From IMG/VR virus record IMGVR_UViG_3300021961_000339, positions 1 through 33,386 of that record: a DNA stretch of 33,386 bases. One strand, given 5' to 3'. Positions 23,906 to 30,337 of this stretch are shown piece after piece (position 1 is the first letter of the stretch; each line of letters starts with the position of its first letter). The position numbers were made by a program, and so were the translations under genes. The notes beneath the pieces are model-generated. The model was not told where the DNA came from and made no database searches. It was given only the letters and a program-made list of their open reading frames with translations. This DNA is from a virus.

Positions 23906-23926
23906 GCTACTGAGAGGAGCAATTAA

Positions 23927-24472
23927 ATGCTTAATATCAGAAAAGATACGATGGATAAGGTGGCTGTATTTGCAATGTACACGCTGTTGATAGGAGGACT
24001 CCCGCACGCAATTGCTAACGCAAATGAAGCGGGTGGGACGCCTGAGACAGCTGTGACAGTACAAGTAGATACTGTGGACCCACTTGACCAATACAGAGGA
24101 GCAAAAAAACTGTCAGATACAGAATTAGTTGACCTGCTTAGCGCGGTTGGTTTTGAGGGAAAAGCCCTCAAGGTCGCCTACGCGGTTGCTAAGAAAGAAT
24201 CTAACGGTCGCCCTTTAGCCCATAACGGAGATGTTTCTACAGGAGACAACTCCTACGGGATGTTCCAGATTAATATGCTGGGAAGTCTCGGAGAAGATAG
24301 ACGGGAGAAATTTGACCTCAAAACAAATAAGGAACTCTTTGACCCCGTGACTAACGCACAAATTGCGTACCACATGTCAGACGGAGGAAAAGACTGGTCC
24401 TCCTGGAAAGTATATCCAGGCCAGAAAAATGGAGAAAGATACGAGAGCTTCCTACGGGAGTTCCCAAACTAA
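23927..24472 (+). CDS. Secreted lytic transglycosylase/lysozyme-like protein
   Basis: The only plus-strand gene. A 181-aa peptidoglycan-cutting enzyme: residues 1-10 are basic, 12-29 hydrophobic (VAVFAMYTLLIGGLPHAI), with a signal-peptidase-like site ANA-NEA at 31-33. From about 62 the domain is a lysozyme-like/SLT_3 fold: 'ALKVAYAVAKKESNGRP' with the catalytic Glu at 91, SYGMFQIN at 109-116, then NAQIAYHMSDGGKDWSSW, the usual order E-x-x-G/N-x-x, G-x-[FM]-Q-[IV]-N and A-x-x-x-[LY]. ATG 23927 has GAGAGGAGC upstream (spacer 6-7). It is flanked by hairpin terminators. Possible roles are entry, a secreted second lysin, or superinfection; the signal peptide points away from a cytoplasmic lysin. 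The sequence is not collagen-like or fibre-like. Confidence 0.85.
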   Translation: MLNIRKDTMDKVAVFAMYTLLIGGLPHAIANANEAGGTPETAVTVQVDTVDPLDQYRGAKKLSDTELVDLLSAVGFEGKALKVAYAVAKKESNGRPLAHNGDVSTGDNSYGMFQINMLGSLGEDRREKFDLKTNKELFDPVTNAQIAYHMSDGGKDWSSWKVYPGQKNGERYESFLREFPN

Positions 24473-24492
24473 TAACCCTTTAATATAAAAAA

Positions 24493-24515
24493 GCCCCCAG
24501 CCATTGGCTGGGGGC
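24493..24515. terminator. Bidirectional terminator between convergent genes
   Basis: GCCCCCAGCC (24493-24502) pairs with GGCTGGGGGC (24506-24515) around a three-base loop. A-run on the left and T-run on the right give a U-tract in both directions. It separates the plus-strand transglycosylase gene (ends 24472) from the minus-strand 309-aa gene (ends 24533), which are convergent. Confidence 0.9.
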
Positions 24516-24532
24516 TTTTTGCTTGGGGGAGC

Positions 24533-25462
24533 TTATGAAGCCGCTGCCCAAGGGGTGATTGTAATTGTTGCTGTTGTAGCGATTGAAGATGCTCCAGCTG
24601 CTGTGCTCTGAGACTTGATTGTTCCAGCAACTGCAACGTTTGAACCTGTAAGGCCTGTAAGAGCCAAAACAGTAGTTGCTGTTGTTACAACTGTGTAAGT
24701 GTTGTCTGTAAGGCGTGTAATTGTATATGTACCGTTAACAGTTGCGTCAACACCTGTGATTGTTACCTTGTTACCAGTAACGTATCCGTGTGAAGCGTCT
24801 GTAATGGTTGTAACGCCTGAGCCTGCTGTACGTGAAGCTGCTGTAACAACGCCTGCAGCGTTTGTAGCTGCTGTAGCTGTTGTAATGTTAGCCAACTCGT
24901 AGCCTGCATCCTGTAGGGCATCAAGTGCCAACGCTGTGGTTAGACCAAGAACGTTAGGAACGATGATGTTTCCGCTGCCTGCTCCGTCGTATGCAGTTAC
25001 TGCGTTTGTAGCCTCAACGCGGCCGCGTTGACCTGTGATAAGGCCACCATTAGCTGCGTTTGTAACAGTGAACTGCTGCTGGTTAGCAGAGGCTACTGTT
25101 GCGCTTGTTAGGTTGTAAGAACCTACTGAAAGACCTGTAATGTTTACAACATCTCCTGGTGAGAGGAAATTAAAAGACTTGTAAGTTACAGTTGTGCCGT
25201 TACCTGAAGCCTCAGTAACGATAAAGTTACCAATAGCTGGGGTGTAAGCAGGGTATCCTGCCCAACCTGATTCTACGTTTACGTGGTTATCAAGTGCTGG
25301 GTTAAGACGAGCGCTGGCTACATTAGTGGTCTGTGACCAACCGTAGTCGCCTGTAGAGCCGCCTGTGTTTGTAACTGTGGCCGCACGGTCGTCGTTTGGA
25401 TGCATAGGGACGTTACCCCATACAAAATCGACCGCCTGTCGACCTGAAGAGTCTACTGACAT
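24533..25462 (-). CDS. Structural protein with split PASTA domain (309 aa)
   Basis: A 309-aa virion-like protein. Residues 1-80 contain 'AVDFVWGNVPMHPNDDR' and 'GWAGYPAYTPAIGNF', the kind of start seen in actinophage structural proteins. Residues 90-140 form a beta module (LSPGDVVNITGLSVGSYNL). A PASTA domain begins at 166 (IIVPNVLGLTTALALDALQDAGYEL) and ends at 280-304 (GTIKSQSTAAGASSIATTATITI). Between them, 205-279, a second beta module is inserted (HGYVTGNKVTITGVDATVNGTYTI). PASTA domains bind peptidoglycan fragments in bacterial kinases and are found in some virion proteins. ATG 25462 has AGGTAC upstream and a promoter-like element. It is the last gene before the bidirectional terminator. 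Confidence 0.75.
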   Translation of the reverse strand: MSVDSSGRQAVDFVWGNVPMHPNDDRAATVTNTGGSTGDYGWSQTTNVASARLNPALDNHVNVESGWAGYPAYTPAIGNFIVTEASGNGTTVTYKSFNFLSPGDVVNITGLSVGSYNLTSATVASANQQQFTVTNAANGGLITGQRGRVEATNAVTAYDGAGSGNIIVPNVLGLTTALALDALQDAGYELANITTATAATNAAGVVTAASRTAGSGVTTITDASHGYVTGNKVTITGVDATVNGTYTITRLTDNTYTVVTTATTVLALTGLTGSNVAVAGTIKSQSTAAGASSIATTATITITPWAAAS

Positions 25463-25518
25463 TTTGTACCTATTCTCTAGAGTGGTAAGTGACGCCTGAT
25501 ATCGGGGGCGCTGGTACT

Positions 25519-25547
25519 AGTATCTAAGAGAACGGGATGCCTGTCAG
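25519..25547 (-). promoter_or_regulatory. Promoter-like element with overlapping palindrome
   Basis: On the minus strand CTGACA (25542-25547, preceded by CC) is followed after 17 bases by GATACT (25519-25524). The -35 lies inside an 11-base palindrome, GCCTG-x-CAGGC (25539-25549), a possible operator. This is the 116-base gap between the GlcNAc-transferase-like gene and the 309-aa gene (25463-25578); the predicted transcript would start about 50 bases before ATG 25462. Confidence 0.45.
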
Positions 25548-25578
25548 GCTGAATATCCAGAGTTATTCTGTACTGACG

Positions 25579-26493
25579 TTACTTGTACACGTTCTTTACA
25601 AAATCTTTATCATCAAAATTTAAACCCATCTCTTTTTGTAACTTGGCAAAGCCCTCCATGTGGTCCTGTATGCCATATACCCCAAGGTCCTCGCCACGGA
25701 ATAGCTGAGCTAACCTAACTCTTGACTGAGCATCTCTAACGCCCCACAGCTGATTATCAATCCAGTGAAAGTTTCTTCGACCGTTATCTCTATCAAAGTT
25801 AGTCCACAGTACGTTTACTGGTGGGGCTATCAAGGTAACCCCGTTGAGGATTAGTCGGATTCCTAAACTGATTTCCTCTCCCAAAAAATAAATATAGGGG
25901 TCATAGGGAGCTCTCATAAAAGCCTCAGAACTTCCAAAAGCAAAATTAGCGCAGAAAGCATACGCCTTATCACCATTGACTTTATCCTCTAGAGGTTCCC
26001 ACTCAAGTAGATATAGCTGCTCTGCCTCTCTCCATATGGGCCCTGCTTTATAAAAATCTTCATCTGTTGAAAACTTTTCTACACCACCGTTATCCCAATC
26101 AAACGTGAATCCGTGAGGGTACTTAGTGAGTATAAGAAGGTCTCCCCATACGCACGAAAGCCTGTTGTAAGTGTCTATTAGGGTTTCGTCCCACCCCTCC
26201 GCAACCCTAGAGTGAGAATCAGTGTGTAGAAAGTACTTGTATTGTTTAGAAAGCAACGAGTTTGCCAAATGACGGCCAGAACAAGCCCCGTCAGCCAATC
26301 TATAGTCTATTTTTTGATAGGACAATTGATGTTTTGGTATAAAACTAAAATCAAAATTGCACTCTTCACCCTCGTGGGACACTAAAGAGAAGAAAAGCCT
26401 ATCTTTGTGCGTAGCCTTTGTGTAAATGCTACGTACAGTGTTGATTAAATCTGGGTCTCTGTAAGCAGCTAGGCTTACAAAGATTTTATCCAC
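25579..26493 (-). CDS. GlcNAc-transferase-like glycosyltransferase (PF11397 type)
   Basis: A 304-aa soluble glycosyltransferase. It matches the PF11397 group, which includes the Skp1 hydroxyproline GlcNAc-transferase: 'IFVSLAAYRDPDLINTVRSIY' (4-24), 'ADGACSGRHLANSLLSKQYKYFLHTDSHSRVAEGWDETLI' (67-106) with the metal site DSH at 92-94 and WD at 101-102, and 'YFLGEEISLGIRLILNGVTLIAPP' with E206-E207 (202-225). Donor and acceptor cannot be read from sequence. The start GTG 26493 lies one base after the stop of the dioxygenase gene, so the two are coupled. Others of this family in phages are thought to modify virion or surface glycans. Confidence 0.85.
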   Translation of the reverse strand: MDKIFVSLAAYRDPDLINTVRSIYTKATHKDRLFFSLVSHEGEECNFDFSFIPKHQLSYQKIDYRLADGACSGRHLANSLLSKQYKYFLHTDSHSRVAEGWDETLIDTYNRLSCVWGDLLILTKYPHGFTFDWDNGGVEKFSTDEDFYKAGPIWREAEQLYLLEWEPLEDKVNGDKAYAFCANFAFGSSEAFMRAPYDPYIYFLGEEISLGIRLILNGVTLIAPPVNVLWTNFDRDNGRRNFHWIDNQLWGVRDAQSRVRLAQLFRGEDLGVYGIQDHMEGFAKLQKEMGLNFDDKDFVKNVYK

Positions 26494-26494
26494 T

Positions 26495-27058
26495 TTACAT
26501 CATCCCTCTGGTATTGTTTTGCTCACGTAGTACGTATAGATACTCTGGGCCTTTTGTAAAATACCAGTGGTCTGGTTCACAGTAGAATAAGAAAACGTTT
26601 GCAACTACGTTGTTCATTGGGTCTGGAAACGGCTCACGCCAATGCTCTTGGTCGTTACCATACATTAAAAGCGCTTCATTTTCGTCTAAAAAGTACTCTT
26701 TACCCTCAACCCAAATAGACCATGGCGTCTTTTGATATATGCATAGGTCAATATTATAGGTGCAGGCATTATCGTCTTTGTGATGGTGCAGTTGAGCTTT
26801 TGGGCCTTCATATACTGCTAGTTGATACCAAGAAGGGATTAGGGTTTCACTTTCAAAATGTTCTCTAGCAACTGCGGTTAAATCGTTATGAAGCTCGTCA
26901 AGCCATGGTGATTTATTAAGTTGATATCTACCAAACCCTTTTTCAAAGGCATCCATGCTCGACTCTTCGTAGAACTCTATAGTTTTAGCCTTTAAGTCTG
27001 CAAACTTTGTGGGTTCCAACACGTTTTTAATTAGCATTGGGTCTTTAACTTTAATCAC
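26495..27058 (-). CDS. 2-oxoglutarate/Fe(II) dioxygenase, prolyl-hydroxylase-like
   Basis: A non-heme iron oxygenase of 187 aa from the chosen start. The facial triad is visible: H-x-D at 93-95 (HHKDD), and a distal His at 139 (DQEHWRE), with W and beta strands between (CTYNIDLCIYQKTPWSIWVEGKEY). The fold 'L-x-x-Y-x-G-P-K-A-x-L-x-x-H-x-D' is close to phage and cyanophage 2OG-Fe(II) enzymes; a standard Arg for 2OG ten residues after the distal His is not obvious, so the co-substrate is a family inference. GTG 27058 is chosen for AAAGGGAA seven bases upstream and an 8-base overlap with the previous gene; ATG 27037 and TTG 27088 are alternatives. Prolyl-hydroxylase is a hypothesis drawn from its GT partner and Pro-rich neighbours. 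Confidence 0.75.
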   Translation of the reverse strand: MIKVKDPMLIKNVLEPTKFADLKAKTIEFYEESSMDAFEKGFGRYQLNKSPWLDELHNDLTAVAREHFESETLIPSWYQLAVYEGPKAQLHHHKDDNACTYNIDLCIYQKTPWSIWVEGKEYFLDENEALLMYGNDQEHWREPFPDPMNNVVANVFLFYCEPDHWYFTKGPEYLYVLREQNNTRGMM

Positions 27059-27335
27059 TTGCTGGTTCCCTTTCTTCGTTAGTTGCAACGTTCCATTTGC
27101 CTACTGGGCACTCTGCATCTGCTAATTTTACTTTTAAGTTCATTATGCAGCCACACTTTTTACACTGGTGAGTTGCGCCTATGTAATGGGTGCATGCTTT
27201 ACAAATATCAAGACGTGCCTGTGCAACAGAGTCTAGGGCTCTAGAGGAGTCGGTTTTAAGTAAATCCCAAGGTCTAGTTGTTCCTAGGTTTTTCTTATAA
27301 CGTTGCCAAGCGCTTAGGTTTTCTTCTTCACTCAT
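27051..27335 (-). CDS. Six-cysteine zinc-binding protein (94 aa)
   Basis: A 94-aa protein with a zinc-ribbon-like core: C45-x2-C48, C58-x2-C61-x-C63 and C76 (ICKACTHYIGATHQCKKCGC, then CPVGKW). Small proteins with this 'ICKxC...CKxCGC...K...CPxGKW' pattern are widespread in tailed phages, often beside glycosyltransferase or dioxygenase genes, and their role is unknown. The flanks are charged helices. ATG 27335 follows the 82-aa gene by 6 bases; it overlaps the dioxygenase start. I think it is part of the modification operon. Confidence 0.8.
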   Translation of the reverse strand: MSEEENLSAWQRYKKNLGTTRPWDLLKTDSSRALDSVAQARLDICKACTHYIGATHQCKKCGCIMNLKVKLADAECPVGKWNVATNEEREPASD

Positions 27336-27341
27336 AGTGGC

Positions 27342-27590
27342 CTACTCTACAGGAGGATTGAAGGTATTTCCATCCCATGTCCAGCCAGGCAAAACCGCGG
27401 TGTCTAATGGAAGGGCTACGACCTTTGGGTCTGACAAAAGGCCAGCAATGCAGCGCTTCTCTACATCGCGGATATCATACGGATTTTTATCATCTAAAGA
27501 AATGACGCCAAATACGTCCCCATCCACTATAAAAGCAAACTTATGAGTAGCTTGGTTTAGTTCGCTACCTTGTGGGAGTCTATCGTCCAT
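27342..27590 (-). CDS. Small fibre-accessory-like protein (82 aa)
   Basis: An 82-aa acidic protein. Residues 1-60 have 'ATHKFAFIVDGDVFGVISLDD' and 'CIAGLLSDPKVVALP', and it ends PGWTWDGNTFNPPVE, a motif common to small proteins encoded next to phage fibres and similar to that of the 91-aa gene at 2571. ATG 27590 has AGGAT six bases upstream. It sits directly after the Thr-Pro protein, so a fibre-linked role is the best guess. Confidence 0.7.
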   Translation of the reverse strand: MDDRLPQGSELNQATHKFAFIVDGDVFGVISLDDKNPYDIRDVEKRCIAGLLSDPKVVALPLDTAVLPGWTWDGNTFNPPVE

Positions 27591-27608
27591 AGTTATATCC
27601 TATCATGT

Positions 27609-29219
27609 TTATGCAATACATTGGTAAATACTTAAGCAACGACCACGGAAGTCGCGGCAGTAGCAGCTTATAGGTGTTGGTGTAGGGGTTGGGGTAGGTG
27701 TAGGTGTTGGGGTAGGCGTTGTTGTACAACGGCATACGCCGTTAACAATAGACCAAGTACCAGCACAAGGACCAGAGCATGTTGGTGTTGTTGGAGCAGG
27801 GGTAAAGATAGGTGTAGGTGTAGGTGTAGGAGTTGGTGTAGGAGTAGGAGTAGGAGTTGGGGTGACAGTTACAGGTACGCAAGGACCTGTGTTTGGACAG
27901 CTACCGCCAGTCCAACATACATCTCTGAAACCTGAAGCACACGTTGAGTCTGGTTTTATGCCGCTAAGAGCTGGGTCGCAACTTGAACATGGTGGATAGC
28001 TGCAGTTACCATTTGCTGTACTGCATGGTAGAGATTCTGGAGCAGAACAAGGAACTGAAGGGTCGGTGGTGCTATAGGCACATGTGCCGCCTTGAACAGT
28101 TCCCCCACCGCTTGTACACGCCTGTACTGCAAAATATTGCGCGTCGTTGCACGAGGCGGCGCTTTGTCTAGAAATTTGTGTATAAGTACCACCAGTACTA
28201 CAACAAACAGTATAACGATAGGTGTTTTGAGTAGTGACTGTACCAGTTGGACAACCCGAGCCACTTGATGGCATTGTAAAATTAGCAGTAGATGTAGCCG
28301 ATGTACCTGAACCGTTAATTCCAGAGTACACAGTTAGTGTTGCAGTAGCAGTTTGACCACAGAATTGACTTGGGTTGGGGGCAGTACTTGGAGAACCACT
28401 TGAGGCAGTTCCATTTACTATACCAGTGCTAGCACCAATTCCTGAAAGTGACCAGGATGCATATCCAAATGCACTCCAGTTTCCAACAGGTACAAGTGCC
28501 AGTGCTAGTTCAGAAAAACCAGCAGCAGCTGTAAACGAGGTAATACCAATTGTTGGACCACTTGGTGTAGGAGTAGGAGTTGGAGTAGGAGTAGGGGCTG
28601 GGGAGGTTGGAGAGACGGTTCCAGAAGCGGTTGAGGCTAATCCCGTACCGTTTTCATTAGTAGCAGCAACTGTAAAGTTGTATGTGGTACCTACTACGCC
28701 AGAAAAACTGTAAGTTGTAGCAGCGCTATTTGTAACAATTGGAGAGCCTACAGTAGGTGTGATTGTGTAACTAGTTATTGCTTTACCAGCGTTTGCTGGA
28801 GCTACCCAGCTAAGTGAAATTCCACCACCATTTACAAGGTTAATTGCAGTTAATGATGTTGGACGTCCAGGAACTGTAGTTGCAGTATCTGGGCCAACCC
28901 CAGCAGAGTTTGCAGACTCAAATACTTCGTTTCTAGCTCTAATTGAGTATGTGTACTTAATACCTGAGCGTAAACCAGTAAAAACAAATGGGGCTAAGTT
29001 TGCAATTGTTGCAGTTACTGCATTTCCAGTTTCTGGGGTTGCAACGACTACGTAATCAATAATCGGTAGCTTGCCATCAAAAGCTGATGGGTTAAATGTT
29101 AAGAATGTAGCGCCGTCGTCAAATGCACGACCAGAACCAGAGTCTGAACGTGAAGCTACAGAAGGAGGTAGTGGAGGTACCTTCTTCTGAGAGTCGGCGA
29201 CACCAGGATAAATTGGCAT
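27609..29219 (-). CDS. FnIII and Thr-Pro/Cys-rich virion surface protein (536 aa)
   Basis: A 536-aa protein probably exposed on the virion. Two fibronectin III domains are readable: about 20-115 (VFTGLRSGIKYTYSIRARN) and 118-203 (ISLSWVAPANAGKAITSYTI, TTYNFTVAATNENG). A Thr-Pro tract follows (207-219), then a beta domain (222-310), then a C-terminal part with 24 cysteines, a density rare in phage cytoplasmic proteins and suggesting disulfide bonds outside the cell. Two longer Thr-Pro tracts lie in this part, and the protein ends CYCRDFRGRCLSIYQCIA. The tracts are likely stiff linkers and suitable for O-glycosylation or prolyl hydroxylation. ATG 29219 overlaps the upstream stop as TAATG. No signal peptide. 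Confidence 0.75.
   Translation of the reverse strand: MPIYPGVADSQKKVPPLPPSVASRSDSGSGRAFDDGATFLTFNPSAFDGKLPIIDYVVVATPETGNAVTATIANLAPFVFTGLRSGIKYTYSIRARNEVFESANSAGVGPDTATTVPGRPTSLTAINLVNGGGISLSWVAPANAGKAITSYTITPTVGSPIVTNSAATTYSFSGVVGTTYNFTVAATNENGTGLASTASGTVSPTSPAPTPTPTPTPTPSGPTIGITSFTAAAGFSELALALVPVGNWSAFGYASWSLSGIGASTGIVNGTASSGSPSTAPNPSQFCGQTATATLTVYSGINGSGTSATSTANFTMPSSGSGCPTGTVTTQNTYRYTVCCSTGGTYTQISRQSAASCNDAQYFAVQACTSGGGTVQGGTCAYSTTDPSVPCSAPESLPCSTANGNCSYPPCSSCDPALSGIKPDSTCASGFRDVCWTGGSCPNTGPCVPVTVTPTPTPTPTPTPTPTPTPIFTPAPTTPTCSGPCAGTWSIVNGVCRCTTTPTPTPTPTPTPTPTPISCYCRDFRGRCLSIYQCIA
27672..27716 (-). repeat. Thr-Pro-encoding hexanucleotide repeat, C-terminal
   Basis: An imperfect repeat of a six-base Thr-Pro unit, read as ACN-CCN on the minus strand, encoding about seven Thr-Pro pairs near the C-terminus of the 536-aa protein. 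Confidence 0.75.
27811..27863 (-). repeat. Thr-Pro-encoding hexanucleotide repeat, middle
   Basis: An imperfect six-base repeat encoding about nine Thr-Pro pairs between two cysteine-rich segments of the 536-aa protein. Confidence 0.75.
28563..28595 (-). repeat. Thr-Pro-encoding hexanucleotide repeat, after FnIII
   Basis: An imperfect six-base repeat encoding about five Thr-Pro pairs between the second fibronectin III domain and the following beta domain. Confidence 0.7.
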
Positions 29220-30007
29220 TAAGCAGTCAAATCACCAGAAAGCCACCAGGTGTTAGCTGCTACTTTTACCAAAGTAGCGCCAGACCATCTAGTGCGGAGT
29301 CTTAGACCAGGAGTAGCGTTTACGCTAGCAGGAGACGTTGCTGTAAACACTACGCCACCTGTTTGACCACGTACAAAGTTAATTTGAGTACCTATAGGAA
29401 AATTAACAGAATCTGTTGGAACTGTAATAGTTAAATCAACTAAAGTGCTGGTGTTTACTAAATAAAACAGTTTATTCTTGTCCACAAGTGCAAGGGTAAA
29501 GTTTTCACTCTTTTGTTCCACAGTTGCATCAGCTGCAACAGCGGTTACAGAACCTTGAATGTTAGCTGCTAGTGTTTTTCCAGTAAAAGTGCCATCTGGG
29601 GTAACTCCAGCAATAATTTCGTTACCAGAACCTTGAAATTCTAGAAGGTTTACTGATTGATTAAGAGCACCTTGAACAATTAGGGCTCTATTAGTAGCTA
29701 GTCCAGCTTGAACCTTGTTAGATTGAGCACCATCAGCTATTTTTCTTACATACTGTGTGTGAGAGTCGGCTACAACGCCCAACTCAACCTTAGCAATACG
29801 TGCAGACACAGTGCCTAGGTTTGAAGAGCTACCTTCGTAGGTTTCAGAAGGGTTTGGGGTAGTAGATGTAGCTGGGTTTAGACCTAAAGTGGTTTCAACA
29901 GCAACAATTTCCTCTTGAAGGCTATTTGGGTGTGAGGCGTCAACTGTATCAACGACATTTTGTTTAGTAGTAAATACTCGTACCGAACTTGGGTATGATG
30001 CTGGCAT
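29219..30007 (-). CDS. Fibre-type structural protein (262 aa)
   Basis: A 262-aa protein that looks like a fibre. The start MPASYPSSVRVFTTKQNVVDTVDASHPN (ATG 30007, GAAAGG upstream) resembles the N-terminal attachment part of phage fibres ('V-x-x-x-D-A-x-H-x-N-x-L-Q-x-E-I-x-A-V-E-x-x-L-G', at 20-43). The middle has 'GTVSARIAKVELGVVADSHTQYVRKIADGAQ' and a repeat-like 'ANIQGSVTAVAADATVEQKSENFTLAL' and then a beta domain with 'FPIGTQINFVRGQTGGVVFTA' ending ANTWWLSGDLTA, a common fibre C-terminus. Its stop overlaps the Thr-Pro protein start (TAATG). Likely builds the same appendage. Confidence 0.8.
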   Translation of the reverse strand: MPASYPSSVRVFTTKQNVVDTVDASHPNSLQEEIVAVETTLGLNPATSTTPNPSETYEGSSSNLGTVSARIAKVELGVVADSHTQYVRKIADGAQSNKVQAGLATNRALIVQGALNQSVNLLEFQGSGNEIIAGVTPDGTFTGKTLAANIQGSVTAVAADATVEQKSENFTLALVDKNKLFYLVNTSTLVDLTITVPTDSVNFPIGTQINFVRGQTGGVVFTATSPASVNATPGLRLRTRWSGATLVKVAANTWWLSGDLTA

Positions 30008-30017
30008 TTTGAACCTT

Positions 30018-30182
30018 TCAGTTTTGACTTTCCCCGTTAGGGCCTCTACCAGGGGTGTTCCAGACGGCTATGCTTGGTCTTTCGTTGTTCTGTGGTAACT
30101 TTCTAAGACCAAATCTTGAGTCCATCACCACTTTTGGTTTTGATACTGCTTTTTTAAAGGATGACTTCCTCACGGCGTCCAT
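30018..30182 (-). CDS. Small basic protein (54 aa)
   Basis: A 54-codon gene: ATG 30182, TGA 30018-30020. The protein is basic at the start (MDAVRKSSFKKAVSKPKVV) and ends in a Pro/Gly/Asn-rich stretch (NTPGRGPNGESQN). It overlaps the 55-aa gene by 13 bases in another frame, with AAGG immediately before ATG (too close for ideal). An inner ATG at 30125 would make a 35-aa form. No homologue recognised. Confidence 0.5.
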   Translation of the reverse strand: MDAVRKSSFKKAVSKPKVVMDSRFGLRKLPQNNERPSIAVWNTPGRGPNGESQN

Positions 30183-30337
30183 CCTTCATATCTACTCCAC
30201 TGTTTAGACATTGTAGTGGCCCCTTTTATTGGAGACATTACATACGTACGTCTATCGCGTTCTTCTCTGTTGTTCTTTTTAGTCTTTATACGTGCGTGAA
30301 TCGTACTTTTTGCTTTAGGAACACCATCTTTATGCAT
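30170..30337 (-). CDS. Small Lys/Arg-rich protein (55 aa)
   Basis: A 55-aa protein, ATG 30337 overlapping the stop of the 164-aa gene by 8 bases, with GAAGAA upstream. It starts MHKDGVPKAKSTIHARIKTK and is rich in Lys and Arg (KKNNREERDRRTYVMSPIKG). No domain. A longer in-frame start at 30370 lies inside the upstream gene and has no ribosome-binding site. Its charge is compatible with DNA or RNA binding, but that is not shown. Confidence 0.55.
   Translation of the reverse strand: MHKDGVPKAKSTIHARIKTKKNNREERDRRTYVMSPIKGATTMSKQWSRYEGWTP

Noticed and set aside
23789-24171. Two minus-strand frames antisense to the transglycosylase (100 and 82 aa)
   Set aside because: Shadows of the plus-strand gene and its AT-rich leader; composition is not protein-like.
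27037-27088. Alternative dioxygenase starts TTG 27088 and ATG 27037
   Set aside because: GTG 27058 has the only good ribosome site, but the choice does not affect the catalytic core.
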